A stretch of 64,000 nt of DNA from Luteibacter yeojuensis (GCF_011742875.1 NZ_JAAQTL010000001.1:1550001-1614000); one strand, 5' to 3'. Counted from the first letter of the stretch, positions 28,898-38,578 are shown. The notes: a model not told the origin generated them from the sequence alone. A program made the numbers and translations.

Positions 28898-29602
28898 TCA
28901 GACCTTGTAGGATCTTGCCCCGAAGATGGCCGAGCCGATCCGCAGCTCGGTACTGCCTTCGGCAATAGCGAGAGCGTAATCCCCGCTCATGCCCATGGAG
29001 AGGCGATCCACCGCGTGGCCAGCCTCGCGGGCCCTGTCACGCAGACGATACAGGGTGCGGAAGCACGCTCTCACCCGCTCCTCGTCCTCGCTCGCCTCGG
29101 CGAGCGTCATCAGTCCGCGCAGGCGCAGCGAGTGGAAGGCCTTCAGTTCGTCGAGGAACGGGAGCAGGTCGGCGGGGGATATCCCCGATTTCGTTTCCTC
29201 CGGCGAGGTTTTTACCTGCACGAGCACGTCGATCGCACGGCCGCGCGCCTGCAACGCCTTGTCCAGGGCCACGGCGAGGTCGGGGCGGTCGAGCGACTGA
29301 ACCTCGCTGGCGTAGGTCGCGACCACCTTCGCCTTATTCGTCTGCAGGTGGCCGATGACCACCCATTCCAGGTTTTCCCCGGCTAGCGCCGTTGCCTTCG
29401 CCTGGATCTCCTGTGCCTTGTTCTCCCCGAAACGACGCAAGCCCAGACCGACGGCCTCGCGCACGATATCCACGCCGAAGGTCTTGCTGACGGGAAGCAG
29501 GACGACCTCCGCCGGATCGCGTCCCGCCTGGCGGCAGGCATCGGCCATCGACGCCCGCACGGCAGCGAGCCGCCCCGCCAGCGTCGAGACGTCGAAGGTC
29601 AT
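28898..29602 (-). CDS. yggS: YggS family PLP homeostasis protein
   Basis: PLP-binding, non-catalytic protein (PLPBP/PROSC family) involved in vitamin B6 and amino-acid balance. It has 234 residues: the PLP lysine in LLPVSKTFG, FGENKAQEI, HLQTNKAK, and the phosphate-binding LSMGMSGDYALAIAEGSTELRIGSAIFG. It starts at 29602, overlapping the stop of the M20 peptidase gene (ATGA), so the pair is co-translated. Confidence 0.95.
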   Translation of the reverse strand: MTFDVSTLAGRLAAVRASMADACRQAGRDPAEVVLLPVSKTFGVDIVREAVGLGLRRFGENKAQEIQAKATALAGENLEWVVIGHLQTNKAKVVATYASEVQSLDRPDLAVALDKALQARGRAIDVLVQVKTSPEETKSGISPADLLPFLDELKAFHSLRLRGLMTLAEASEDEERVRACFRTLYRLRDRAREAGHAVDRLSMGMSGDYALAIAEGSTELRIGSAIFGARSYKV

Positions 29603-31041
29603 GCCTTCGACGCTTCCTGGAAGTGGCGTGCCACCACGTCGGCCACCACCATGCTCACGCGCTTGCCGGTGGGGATGTGCAGGAATTCGTTCGGCCCATG
29701 CGCATTCGAGTGCGGACCGAGCACGCCCGTGATGAGGAACTGCGCCTGCGGGAATTTCTCCCCCAGCATGCCCATGAACGGAATGCTGCCACCCTCGCCC
29801 ATGTACGCGGCCGGTGCGCCGAAATAATGCTCGGAGGCCTTCGCCACCGCTTCCTCCAGCCATGGCGAGAGCGCCGGCGCGTTCCAGCCGCTGCCGTCCT
29901 TCTCGAGGTCGAAGGTGACCTTCGCGCCGTACGGCGGGTCCTTCTCCAGCAGCTGCTTCAGGAACTTGCCCGCCTGTGCACCGGAAAGCGTCGGCGGCAC
30001 GCGCAGGCTGAGCTTCACCGAGGTCTTCGGACGCAGCACGTTGCCCGCGCTGTCCAGCGGCGGCATGCCGCCCACGCCGGTGACGGCGAGCTGCGGGCGC
30101 CATGTGCGGTTGAGCACCAGTTCGGCCAGGTCGTCGGTGACGGGCTTCATGCCGTCCACGAAGGGGAACTTATCGTAGACCGCGGTGCCGAGCACCTCGG
30201 CCGAACGCCGCGCCTGCTCCATGCGCTGCGGCGGGATCTCGACGTACAGTTCCTTCGGCAGGATGCTGCCCGTCTTCGCGTCTTCCAGGCGGCCGAGGAT
30301 GTCGCGGAGGATGCGGAAGCTCGACGGCACCACGCCGGACGCGTCGCCGGAATGCACGCCCTCTTCCAGCACCTGCACGGTGAGGTTGCCGCCGGTCATG
30401 CCGCGCAGCGACGTGGTGAGCCAGAGCTGGTCGTAATTGCCGCAGCCGGAGTCGAGGCACACGACGAGTGCCGGATTGCCGATGCGGTCGGCGAGGTGGT
30501 CGACGTAGTACGGCAGATCGTAGCTGCCCGACTCCTCGCAGGCCTCGATGAGGATCACGCAGCGCGCGTGCGGCAAGCCCTGGTCGCGCAGCGCGAGCAG
30601 CGCGGCGAGCGAACCGAAGATGGCATAGCCGTCGTCGGCGCCGCCGCGACCGTAAAGCTTGTCGCCCTTGATCACCGGCGTCCACGGACCGAGGTCGTCC
30701 GCCCAACCCGTCATCTCCGGCTGCTTGTCGAGGTGGCCGTAAAGGACGACGGTTTCGTCCGTGCCCTTGCCCTGCACGCCCTGCGCGGGTACGTCGATGT
30801 AGATGAGCGGCGTGCGCCCTTCCAGCCGCACGACCTCCAGCGAGGCACCCTCGAACGCGGTCAGCTTGGAACGCGCCCAGGTCTCCATGAGCGCCACCGC
30901 CTGGTCCATGTAGCCATGCTCGCGCCACTGCGCGTCGAACATCGGCGACTTGTTCGGGATGCGGATGTACTCGACGAGTTGCGGGACGATTTCCGCGTCC
31001 CAGAGGCCGCTGACGAAAGAGGAAATGCGGGAGGTATCCAT
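29599..31041 (-). CDS. M20 family dipeptidase
   Basis: Metallo-dipeptidase of the carnosinase/CNDP-like M20 group, 480 residues, no signal peptide visible. Metal-site motifs: VVLYGHLDKQPE (His and Asp), GRGGADDGYA (bridging Asp), IEACEESGSYD (catalytic Glu and ligand Glu), CLDSGCGNYD and a C-terminal NAHGPNEFLH. The start at 31041 (MDTSRISSFV) fits the family. Translationally coupled with yggS. Confidence 0.92.
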   Translation of the reverse strand: MDTSRISSFVSGLWDAEIVPQLVEYIRIPNKSPMFDAQWREHGYMDQAVALMETWARSKLTAFEGASLEVVRLEGRTPLIYIDVPAQGVQGKGTDETVVLYGHLDKQPEMTGWADDLGPWTPVIKGDKLYGRGGADDGYAIFGSLAALLALRDQGLPHARCVILIEACEESGSYDLPYYVDHLADRIGNPALVVCLDSGCGNYDQLWLTTSLRGMTGGNLTVQVLEEGVHSGDASGVVPSSFRILRDILGRLEDAKTGSILPKELYVEIPPQRMEQARRSAEVLGTAVYDKFPFVDGMKPVTDDLAELVLNRTWRPQLAVTGVGGMPPLDSAGNVLRPKTSVKLSLRVPPTLSGAQAGKFLKQLLEKDPPYGAKVTFDLEKDGSGWNAPALSPWLEEAVAKASEHYFGAPAAYMGEGGSIPFMGMLGEKFPQAQFLITGVLGPHSNAHGPNEFLHIPTGKRVSMVVADVVARHFQEASKA

Positions 31042-31233
31042 GGCTGGCCACGCTCGTTGGTCAAAGGCCGATTGTAACAGCGACGACGGTGAGGCCCGCT
31101 GCGGTGTGGGAAAACGCAGGCCTTTCGCGCCGATAACGACGCACACGGCGTCCCTCCGGGCACCGGTATGCGCGCCGCGCAGCGCATTCCAGAGTGCGCC
31201 TGCGCCATCCGGCGTTCCTGAAGGAGAACCATC

Positions 31234-31551
31234 TTGAACCGCACTCTCGTCGCCCTCGCCTGCCTCCTGCTTGCGCCACTGGCGTCCGCCTCCACGCCGG
31301 TGAACATCAACACCGCCGATGCCGCCACGCTGGCCCAGTCGCTCGACGGCGTCGGCATGGCGAAGGCCCAGGCCATCGTGGCGTGGCGCGAAACGAACGG
31401 CGCCTTCGAATCCGCCGACCAGCTGACCCAGGTGAAGGGCATCGGCAGCTCCCTCGTCGACCGCAACCGCGAGGCCATCCAGGTGGACGGCGGAAAGCCG
31501 GCGAAGAGGGCGAAGGCCGCCCGCCGGGGCAAAGCCGGCGAGGAGGATTGA
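31234..31551 (+). CDS. ComEA-like helix-hairpin-helix protein
   Basis: A 105-residue exported protein: signal peptide about 1-19 (NRTLVALACLLLAPLASA), then a ComEA-type double helix-hairpin-helix DNA-binding domain (VNINTADAATLAQSLDGVG to VKGIGSSLVDRN) and a basic tail (KRAKAARRGK). ComEA proteins bind incoming DNA in the periplasm during transformation. The start is TTG at 31234, decided by AAGGAG at 31221-31226 with good spacing and by the signal peptide. Confidence 0.85.
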   Translation: MNRTLVALACLLLAPLASASTPVNINTADAATLAQSLDGVGMAKAQAIVAWRETNGAFESADQLTQVKGIGSSLVDRNREAIQVDGGKPAKRAKAARRGKAGEED

Positions 31552-31581
31552 ACCGCAGGGCGAAAGCGCTACACTCGCGCC

Positions 31582-31614
31582 CCATGCCGGGGACGCACTT
31601 GCGTCCCCGCATGG
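31582..31614. repeat. Strong palindrome before the SET gene
   Basis: CCATGC, an extra C, then GGGGACGCA-CT-TGCGTCCCC and GCATGG: fifteen complementary pairs over 33 bases. It lies 31 bases downstream of the comEA-like stop and 20 bases before the chosen SET-gene ATG, and includes two other in-frame ATGs. It may be a transcript hairpin or an operator. No T-run follows. Confidence 0.6.
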
Positions 31615-31634
31615 AACAGGGGCTTGATGAAGCA

Positions 31635-32096
31635 ATGATCCTGCCGCGTTACCGCATCGCCGATTCCGCCATCCCCGGCGCCGGCAAGGGCCTGTTCGTC
31701 GACGAATTCGTGACGGCGGGACGCATCGTGACGGCGCCCGACCAGATCGACCGCACCCACAGCTGGGCCGAGATCCTGGCCTCTCCCGCGCTATCCGCCG
31801 ACCTCCACGCCGCCGCCCGCTGGTTCGAGGACCGCTACACCGTCTCGCCCGAGTGGCCGGACGAGTGCTATGTGAACCATAGCTTCGAGCCCACCGGGCT
31901 CTGGCACCTGGGGTTCATCTTCGCCGCGAAGGACCTCGCCCAAGGCACTGAAATCACTGTGGATTACCGGCACCTTCTCGCTCCCGGCCAGGACGAGAGC
32001 TTCCATGACGCCGCCACTGGTGAGAAAATAACCGGCTTGTCCTGGCAGGAAAGCCTCGCGCGGAGCACACGCGCCCTGGCTCTCCTCCTGGGCTGA
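31635..32096 (+). CDS. SET-domain protein
   Basis: A 153-residue SET-domain protein, the fold of lysine methyltransferases. Seen: the N-terminal RYRIADSAIPGAGKGLFV, the pseudoknot motifs VNHSFEPTG (equivalent of NHSxxPN) and GTEITVDYRHL (equivalent of the D-Y motif). Bacterial members are mostly uncharacterised and the target is unknown. In-frame ATGs at 31584 and 31611 also exist; I prefer 31635 because it places the SET motif at the usual distance and the earlier ones lie inside a hairpin. Confidence 0.8.
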   Translation: MILPRYRIADSAIPGAGKGLFVDEFVTAGRIVTAPDQIDRTHSWAEILASPALSADLHAAARWFEDRYTVSPEWPDECYVNHSFEPTGLWHLGFIFAAKDLAQGTEITVDYRHLLAPGQDESFHDAATGEKITGLSWQESLARSTRALALLLG

Positions 32097-32111
32097 CACC
32101 TGGTCACTTCG

Positions 32112-32654
32112 ATGGCAATTGCAGACATCCCCGTCCTGGAAACGCCGCGCCTGCGGCTCACCGCCCTTACCGAACGCCACTTCGACGATTACGCGGCCAT
32201 GCTCGCGGACGCCGACAGCACGCGTTGGATCGGTGACGGCCAGCCGCTGGATCGCATGAATGCCTGGCGGTCGATGGCGATGCTGCTCGGCCACTGGGCG
32301 CTGCGTGGATGCGGGATGTGGGCCATCGAACTGAAGGACACCGGCGAATTCATCGGCCGCGCGGGCCTGATGAAGCCCGAAGGCTGGCCCGACCTCGAGT
32401 TGGGCTGGATGCTCAAGCCCGAGCACCGCCATCACGGTTATGCCACCGAGGCGGGCGAGGCGATCCTGGACTACGCGTGGAAACAGATGCACGCGCAGCG
32501 CGTCATCAGCCTGGTGCGCATCGGCAACGAAGCCTCCGACCACGTCGCCGAGCGCCTCGGCGGCGAACACATCGACAACATCGACTTCCTCGGCGGCGCG
32601 ACCCACCTGTTCGCGTACTACCCGCCGCACCGGGCCGTCCGTCGCGCGGGCTGA
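32112..32654 (+). CDS. GNAT acetyltransferase, RimJ/RimL-like
   Basis: A 180-residue N-acetyltransferase starting with the RimJ/RimL-type ETPRLRLTALTERHFDDYAAM. The acetyl-CoA loop region reads LGWMLKPEHRHHGYATEAGEA (Q/RxxGxA-type). It probably acetylates a protein N-terminus or a small molecule; the substrate cannot be inferred. Fifteen bases follow the SET gene, so it may share its transcript. Confidence 0.85.
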   Translation: MAIADIPVLETPRLRLTALTERHFDDYAAMLADADSTRWIGDGQPLDRMNAWRSMAMLLGHWALRGCGMWAIELKDTGEFIGRAGLMKPEGWPDLELGWMLKPEHRHHGYATEAGEAILDYAWKQMHAQRVISLVRIGNEASDHVAERLGGEHIDNIDFLGGATHLFAYYPPHRAVRRAG

Positions 32655-32687
32655 CCGAGGCTCGTTCGACTGCGGAAAACAAGGATG

Positions 32688-33599
32688 TCATAGGGCCGGC
32701 GCGAAATCGCTGCGACGACGGCGATGCGTCCCCACCGCCACGAGTCCCGCCAACGCCAGCAGGCGCGCGGTACGCATCCAGGCCACCACGACCACGCCTA
32801 TCTGCACGATGAGAATGCCGAGCGGCAGGCCGCCGCCGACACTCGCCGTGTGACCGCGCCATGAGGCGATGGCCACGAGCAGCGCGCCTCCGGCCAGGGT
32901 GATGACGAGATAGACGAACAGCGTCGCGAACGGCCGGCGGACCAACAGCATGACGCCCCGGCCCAGTGCGCGGAAAGCGGACCGCAATCCGATATCCGCG
33001 ATGAACTGCGCGCGCGCCGATTCCACGATCGCCTGCGCGATCACGAAAAACAGCACCGCCACGGCCAGCGCGCCATGGCGGTAGCCGTCCGCGGTCGACG
33101 CCAGCAGCGCCGCATCGATCTTGTCATCGGCGAATGAAGACGCCCCGTAGGCCGCGGCGACGAACAATCCATACGGAATCAGGGCAAGGATCGACAGCCG
33201 CAGCATGCGCCCGTATTCGGCGGCGCCGCCCTGGAGCAATCCAGCGAATCCGAGTGTGCGATGGGCGCGCCCGCCGGCCACGATCATGCCGGCGAGGAAC
33301 GGTGCGGTGAGAAGGGTCAGCAGCATGCCGGCGACGTAGGCCATCCCGGTCCACCCATGGTCGTCATGCAAGGCCGCGAGCACGTCGCCGAACAGGAGGC
33401 CGTCGAAATTCGCGGCCCAGGCGTCCGCGTGCACGGCATGTCCCAGCAGGTCGTCGAGCATCCGCCACAGCGGCAGCGCGATCACCATCGTCGGCAGCAG
33501 CGTGACGAAGATCCACAACAGCATCAACCGCCATTGCAGCGCCGCGATGCTGCCGCGTCCGATGGCCGCGAAGGAAGAACGTCGTTGCTGGCCGTTCAT
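32688..33599 (-). CDS. Polytopic membrane protein, unknown family
   Basis: A 303-residue integral membrane protein with about five or six hydrophobic segments (for example residues 25-43, 81-103, 133-152, 174-190, 224-243 and 256-273). The cytoplasmic N-terminus is basic (QQRRSSFAAIGRG). It resembles BPSS1780-type membrane proteins in layout, but I cannot assign it firmly. The ATG at 33599 overlaps the stop of the M1 peptidase gene, so it is translated from the same message. Confidence 0.7.
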   Translation of the reverse strand: MNGQQRRSSFAAIGRGSIAALQWRLMLLWIFVTLLPTMVIALPLWRMLDDLLGHAVHADAWAANFDGLLFGDVLAALHDDHGWTGMAYVAGMLLTLLTAPFLAGMIVAGGRAHRTLGFAGLLQGGAAEYGRMLRLSILALIPYGLFVAAAYGASSFADDKIDAALLASTADGYRHGALAVAVLFFVIAQAIVESARAQFIADIGLRSAFRALGRGVMLLVRRPFATLFVYLVITLAGGALLVAIASWRGHTASVGGGLPLGILIVQIGVVVVAWMRTARLLALAGLVAVGTHRRRRSDFAPAL

Positions 33600-35827
33600 A
33601 GCGTCCCCAGGAGCGCGTAGATACCTTGCAGGAGAGCGGCGAAATCCGCCCCCCATCGATTCGATGCGGCGTGGTTCGCCTCCACCGTGCGGCTATCGTT
33701 GAGCTTGTTCGAGTCGAGGTAGATCTTCCGCTCGGGATCCAGTTCGGCGGACGCCGCCTTCACCGGCTTGACGAACGCGAAGCGCGCCCAGCGACGATCG
33801 TCGTCCCAGCGCACGGTCTCCACGGAGCCGTCCATGAAGGTCACCTTGAGCGTCTGCGGCACGGGCGACGCGTCGCGCCGTACCGTCACGATCGTTTTCC
33901 AGGGGAACGGTCCGGTGCCCGGCTTCGCGTCGGGATGCGCCTTCTTCCAGGCATCGCGCTGCTTCTCGATCGCCTCGTCGTTGTCCTCGGAACTCAGTTC
34001 CTCGCGATGGCCGTCCTTCACGCGGGTACCCGCGAGCGGCAGTACTTCCTCGCTGACGATGTCGCTCACGCGGTCGTCGATGCGTTCGGTACCGTAGACG
34101 TACTGGTCGAACACCTGCGCCACCACCTCCGGCTTGCCGGAGACCGCGGCGAGCGTGGCCTGCAAGTCCCCGATGCCCGGATGACGGAAATGCCACGTGG
34201 CGTAGTACTGGCGGAAGGCCTTCTCGGTGACCTCCTTGCCGAGGCGCTCCTCCAGGTCGTGCATCGCCGTGGCGGTGCGCGAGTAGACCGTGCCGTAGTC
34301 GGCGCTGGACAGGCGGTCCCACGCGTTCTGTCCGAGCGGATCGGATGGATGTCGCAACGTCCCCGTCATGCGCTCGAGCATGAAGGCGTCGAGCGGCGGT
34401 TCCACGCCGAAGAACTGCAAGAGCGGCTTCGTGAGATACACCTTCTGCCCGCGCTCGCGGAGCATGCGATCGTCCCAGTACTCGTTGAGCCCCTCGTCGA
34501 GCATCGGTTCCTCGAACTCGTTCGACGCGAGCAGGCCATAGAAATACCCGTGCCCGAACTCGTGGATCGTGACGAAATCCAACAGGTACTCATCCAGCGT
34601 CTTCGGCTTCACTTTGACGAAGCTTTCGGCCGTGAAGAAAGTCGGATACTCCATGCCGCCCGCCTCCGACGCATTGAACGGCGGGACCACGGCGGTCAGC
34701 GTCTTGTAGGGATACGGTCCCAGCGTGCCGGAGAAATAGGCAAGCGAGTCGATGGACGCCTTGAGCACCGGCTTCGCGCTGGCCTCGTATTCGGGCGGAT
34801 AGACCACCCGCACCTTCACCCGCGGACTCCCCGGCCCCGTGTACTCGCCATCGAGCGTCTTGTAGCCCGGAGCTGCCATCCACGCGAAGTCGTGCACGTC
34901 GCCCTGGATGAAGTGCCAGGTAAGGTCATTGCCCTCGGGCGTGGGATCGCCCTGTTGTTCACCGACGGCGGCAACCAGGTAATCCTTCGGCGCGGTCACC
35001 CGCACGTCGTATTCGCCGAAGTCGGCGTAGAACTCGCTGTTGAAATGGAACTCGTGCACGTTCCACCGCGGTTCGGCGGCACCGCGCTCGCCAGGCAGCT
35101 CGAGCACGCCGATCTTCGGGAACCACTGACCCACCATGTGGAACTTGCCGACGTAGCCCGTGCGAATGATGACCCGCGGCAATTGGCTGTGGAAGTTCAT
35201 GTCGAGCGTGACACTGCCGCCCGCGGGCACCGGCTGCGCAAGATCCACGCGCACCACGGTGTGGTCCGTCTGGGGACCGCCATCGGGATGCACGTAACGC
35301 CATTTGAGCGCCGCGCCATCCTGTTCGACGTTGCCCAGGTCGATGTAACCCCACTCGCCCTTCTTCACCGGCGCGATACCGCGCGACCCCCCATGCGCGG
35401 CCAGGAGGCGCCGCTCGGTGAAGAACGTACTGCCCTCCCCCTCGAAGGCATTGAGGTAAAGATGCAGGAACACCGCCGACACGGGCCGGTCGCTGCGATT
35501 GCGCCAGGTAAGTTGTTGCTGGCCGTCGACCGTGTGCTTCACCGGATCGAGCCGCGCCTGGATGCGATAAGACACCACGCGATCGGAGAGCGTGGCTTCG
35601 CTTCCCGTACGCGGTCCACCCCATGCCGTCGGGGCACTTGGCACGCGGACAAATCCGGCATGCGGCAAGGCGAAGGGAATCTCGGCGGGCGGGGCCTCCG
35701 AGGTGGGCGCCACCGCCGGTGCTGCCGATGCTGCCGGTGCGGGAGCGTCCTGCGCCCATGCGCCGCCGGCACATAGCAGCACACTGGCCACTGTCGAACG
35801 AACGATTCTGGCTGCCTCTCGGCGCAT
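33596..35827 (-). CDS. Exported M1 family metallopeptidase
   Basis: Zinc aminopeptidase-like enzyme, 743 residues. Signal peptide about 1-26, then a Pro/Ala-rich stretch, beta-rich N-domain, and the gluzincin core with HEFGH at about 422-426 and the third ligand Glu in LDEGLNEYW. GGMEYPTFF corresponds to the GAMEN substrate loop. Start: an ATG at 35836 lies directly against AGGGGAGG; the in-frame ATG at 35827 has that Shine-Dalgarno nine bases away and is preferred. The downstream membrane protein overlaps its stop. Confidence 0.9.
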   Translation of the reverse strand: MRREAARIVRSTVASVLLCAGGAWAQDAPAPAASAAPAVAPTSEAPPAEIPFALPHAGFVRVPSAPTAWGGPRTGSEATLSDRVVSYRIQARLDPVKHTVDGQQQLTWRNRSDRPVSAVFLHLYLNAFEGEGSTFFTERRLLAAHGGSRGIAPVKKGEWGYIDLGNVEQDGAALKWRYVHPDGGPQTDHTVVRVDLAQPVPAGGSVTLDMNFHSQLPRVIIRTGYVGKFHMVGQWFPKIGVLELPGERGAAEPRWNVHEFHFNSEFYADFGEYDVRVTAPKDYLVAAVGEQQGDPTPEGNDLTWHFIQGDVHDFAWMAAPGYKTLDGEYTGPGSPRVKVRVVYPPEYEASAKPVLKASIDSLAYFSGTLGPYPYKTLTAVVPPFNASEAGGMEYPTFFTAESFVKVKPKTLDEYLLDFVTIHEFGHGYFYGLLASNEFEEPMLDEGLNEYWDDRMLRERGQKVYLTKPLLQFFGVEPPLDAFMLERMTGTLRHPSDPLGQNAWDRLSSADYGTVYSRTATAMHDLEERLGKEVTEKAFRQYYATWHFRHPGIGDLQATLAAVSGKPEVVAQVFDQYVYGTERIDDRVSDIVSEEVLPLAGTRVKDGHREELSSEDNDEAIEKQRDAWKKAHPDAKPGTGPFPWKTIVTVRRDASPVPQTLKVTFMDGSVETVRWDDDRRWARFAFVKPVKAASAELDPERKIYLDSNKLNDSRTVEANHAASNRWGADFAALLQGIYALLGTL

Positions 35828-35940
35828 CGGTTCCATCCTCCCCTAGAAGCGAACGAGATTGCGTCGCCGGGGGCGTAGCCGATATAGGCCAGAGGTCACG
35901 GTTCGACGGGGGCGATGGAGGAGCGAGCATGGGGTGCCGG

Positions 35941-36801
35941 CTAACCGGCGAAAGCGTTCTCGCGCATCCATTTGGTGAGGATCCACTTTTCGCCGGCGAG
36001 CACCGGGGCGCCGCCATGCAGGGACAGCGGGTCCAGTGAGCCGTCGGGGGCCGTGTATTCAAAGTACAGGGCCTGTCCGCGACGAGGCACGTAACTGAAG
36101 TCGATCCGCGGGAAGATCGTTTCGCCGCCGGCCTCCACATCGTCGAGGTACATGATCAGCGTGGAAACGCGCTGGCCGCCATGGCGCAGGTGCGGCTCGC
36201 TACCCGGATCGTCGGGCGGGAAGAAATCGAAGTGCGGCACGTATTCGGCGCCGACGCCATAACGCATCGCCTGCAGCCCTTCGCCATGTTCCCCGTCCAT
36301 GCCCATGACGGCAGCGGCGCGCGCGTCGATGCGGGCGATGAGTTCGGTTTCGCCCCGGCCGAAGTTCGCGCCTTCGCTCGTGCGGATGTCCTGCACCACG
36401 CCGACACCGGTGCCGGGATTGACCACCTGCGAGCGCGCGAGCCGCGTCCGCGCCAGCTCGCGGAGCATGAAGCATTCGTCCGCATCGAGCACGTTGTCCA
36501 GCAAGGCGATGGTCGGACGCGACACGCGCACGAGGACACGGATATCGCGGTCGCCAGCATGCAGGACGTGCCCCTCGGCGAGCCTGCTCGTGAACGCCGC
36601 CGCCGTCGTCGCCGCAGGGGACGCGACAGGTACTGCGGAACCGAATACCGCATCCGCGATGGCGTCCCTGGCGGCACGCTCGTCGAAGCGGTTTTCCTTC
36701 ATGGTGGCGAGCAGTTCGGCCGGCGGATGGCCGGCGGCGAGGGCTTCGCCGATCCAGCGATGCCAATCGGGGGTAACCTTCGTGTGCAGGCGAGTCTCCA
36801 T
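35941..36801 (-). CDS. 2OG-Fe(II) oxygenase, prolyl 4-hydroxylase-like
   Basis: A 286-residue protein with a C-terminal prolyl-4-hydroxylase alpha-subunit-type domain (about 105-286). Iron ligands: HFDFF (His-x-Asp) and the distal His in LSLHGGAPV; the 2-oxoglutarate lysine is in AGEKWILTKW. The N-terminal about 60 residues (TPDWHRWIGEALAAGHPPAELLATM region) form a helical module seen in other proteobacterial members. Substrate unknown. The start METRLH at 36801 is chosen because the longer frame overlaps the divergent DUF3224 gene. Confidence 0.85.
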   Translation of the reverse strand: METRLHTKVTPDWHRWIGEALAAGHPPAELLATMKENRFDERAARDAIADAVFGSAVPVASPAATTAAAFTSRLAEGHVLHAGDRDIRVLVRVSRPTIALLDNVLDADECFMLRELARTRLARSQVVNPGTGVGVVQDIRTSEGANFGRGETELIARIDARAAAVMGMDGEHGEGLQAMRYGVGAEYVPHFDFFPPDDPGSEPHLRHGGQRVSTLIMYLDDVEAGGETIFPRIDFSYVPRRGQALYFEYTAPDGSLDPLSLHGGAPVLAGEKWILTKWMRENAFAG

Positions 36802-36841
36802 CGCAGCCATCCTAAGCCACGCCAACGTCCGCGGGTACCCC

Positions 36842-37243
36842 ATGTCCAGTCATGCCAAAGGTCCGTTCCAAGTCACCCTCACCCCTGCCGGTGCGCCCGA
36901 CGAGGGCGACGGTTCCTCCCTCGGTGCGCTGACCATCGCCAAGGTCTTCCACGGCGACCTGGAAGGCACGTCGAGGGGCACGATGCTCACCGCATCGAGC
37001 ACCGGCACGCCCGGTTCCGCCGCCTATGTGGCGGTCGAGCGGGTCGATGGCGTTCTCGGCGGGAAACACGGCAGTTTTTCCCTCGTCCATCGCGGCGTCA
37101 TGTCGGGCGCCGGGCGCGATCTGGTCATAACGATCGTCCCGGACTCGGGGGCGGGCGAACTGACAGGTATCTCGGGCAGCATGACGATCGCGATCGCCGA
37201 AGGCGGCGCGCACAGCTACGAACTGAGCTACACGCTGCCCTGA
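36842..37243 (+). CDS. DUF3224 family protein
   Basis: A 133-residue beta-barrel-like DUF3224 protein: [11 protein letters not shown] at the start, [31 protein letters not shown] and [11 protein letters not shown]. The family resembles allene-oxide-cyclase-like barrels and has no assigned reaction. The gene overlaps the convergent GIY-YIG gene by 16 bases at the 3' end. Confidence 0.82.
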   Translation: MSSHAKGPFQVTLTPAGAPDEGDGSSLGALTIAKVFHGDLEGTSRGTMLTASSTGTPGSAAYVAVERVDGVLGGKHGSFSLVHRGVMSGAGRDLVITIVPDSGAGELTGISGSMTIAIAEGGAHSYELSYTLP

Positions 37244-37482
37244 TCCCCGGCCAGCCACGCGAGCTTCTTCGACTTCGGCAGGCGCTTCACCGCATGCTCC
37301 GCCTTCGACGCCGCGGAGCGATCGGCGAAGGCGCGCGAACCGAGCAGGCGCACGGGTGGATTCGCTCGCGTATAGCGGGCGCCCTTCCCCGCCACATGCG
37401 CGGCATAGCGTGCCTCGAGGTCGTTGGTGATGCCGGCGTACCAGGCGCCATTCCGGCATTCGATGAGATAGACGCACCACAT
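37228..37482 (-). CDS. GIY-YIG nuclease-domain protein (YhbQ-like)
   Basis: An 84-residue single-domain GIY-YIG protein: [27 protein letters not shown] carries the two Tyr-based motifs and the catalytic Arg; a Glu lies in [10 protein letters not shown]. Such small proteins are structure-selective nucleases or DNA-repair accessories. Its 3' end overlaps the DUF3224 gene and its start is back-to-back with the PLP protein gene. Confidence 0.85.
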   Translation of the reverse strand: MWCVYLIECRNGAWYAGITNDLEARYAAHVAGKGARYTRANPPVRLLGSRAFADRSAASKAEHAVKRLPKSKKLAWLAGDQGSV

Positions 37483-37510
37483 GGCGCAAAGCCTAACCGA
37501 TGATGTGCCG

Positions 37511-38575
37511 ATGAATACGACTTACAACCTCGCGGTGAACTTGCCGCTGCGCGCGGAAACCGCGGCGATGCTCGGCGCGGCGCTCGGCGCGATGACGGTG
37601 AAGGCCGACGATCTGGGCTACCCGGATCCGGCGGGCTCCCTCGCCGTCAGGCGATCGATCGCCCGGTGGCTGGAGCAAGCGTGCGGCTACGGCCCCCTGG
37701 ACCCTGCCCTCATGGTGCTGACGAACGGCGCGCGCCACGCGCTCGGCCTGGCGCTTCGACAGGCCGGTCCGCCGGCGGCGGTGCTGGTGGAAGAACGGAC
37801 CTACCAGGGTTTCCGCGCACTGGCCGACGGCATGGGCATCCGTTGCGTCGACGTTGCCATGGACGAGCAAGGCATGCGCCCCGACGCATTATTGGAAGCG
37901 CAGGAACGCAGCGGTGCCGCCGCGGTCTACGTCCAGCCCACGCTGCACAATCCCTCCACGATCACCATGCCGTTCTCCCGCCGCATGGAAATCGCCGCCG
38001 TGGCCGGCATGCGCGAACTGACGATCATCGAGGGCGACGTCTATGCGCCGCTGGCCTGGCACGGTCGCGACGCGGTGCCACCCTTCGCCGTCCTCGCGCA
38101 GGGCCGCACCCTGAATGCGGGTGGCATCGGCAAGATCCTCGGTCCGGGATTGCGGATCGGCTGGCTGCTGCATCCGGAGGCAGGCGCGCAGGAACGCAGC
38201 AGCGCCGTCATCCAGCGGGAGCAGGACGGATTGCCGACGCTCTTGCCGTCCGTGGTCGCGCGCTGGATGGAGGACGGCACGGCCCAGGCGCGGTTGGGGC
38301 AACTCGCGGCGGCCATGGCGCAGCGTGCCGGGATGGCGCGGCGCATCGTCGGCCCGGGACTCGTCACCTCGGCCGCGAGCCTGCATGCCTGGTTGCCCTG
38401 CACCCAATCGGCGGCGCTGGAACGGCGCCTCCTCGCGCGCGGCGTTCGCGTCGCCGCCGGCGCGGGGTTCGTCGGCGCGGGGGCCGATGCCGGCGGCATC
38501 CGCCTTGCCCTCGGTGCCGAGGAAAGCCTCGAACGGCTCGAGGACGGGCTCCGCATCGTGGCGGAGGAGCGCTGA
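37511..38575 (+). CDS. PLP fold-type I protein resembling a MocR domain without HTH
   Basis: A 354-residue aminotransferase-fold protein. [48 protein letters not shown] and the PLP-lysine motif [16 protein letters not shown] all match the C-terminal domain of MocR/GntR regulators, yet the N-terminal winged helix is missing and nothing upstream encodes one. It may be a stand-alone transaminase or a regulator that lost its DNA-binding part. An in-frame ATG at 37481 would overlap the GIY-YIG gene; 37511 gives the family N-terminus. Confidence 0.75.
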   Translation: MNTTYNLAVNLPLRAETAAMLGAALGAMTVKADDLGYPDPAGSLAVRRSIARWLEQACGYGPLDPALMVLTNGARHALGLALRQAGPPAAVLVEERTYQGFRALADGMGIRCVDVAMDEQGMRPDALLEAQERSGAAAVYVQPTLHNPSTITMPFSRRMEIAAVAGMRELTIIEGDVYAPLAWHGRDAVPPFAVLAQGRTLNAGGIGKILGPGLRIGWLLHPEAGAQERSSAVIQREQDGLPTLLPSVVARWMEDGTAQARLGQLAAAMAQRAGMARRIVGPGLVTSAASLHAWLPCTQSAALERRLLARGVRVAAGAGFVGAGADAGGIRLALGAEESLERLEDGLRIVAEER

Positions 38576-38578
38576 GGC

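Noticed and set aside
37481-37510. Upstream ATG of the PLP protein
   Set aside because: It would overlap the divergent GIY-YIG start and add residues not typical of the family; 37511 fits better.
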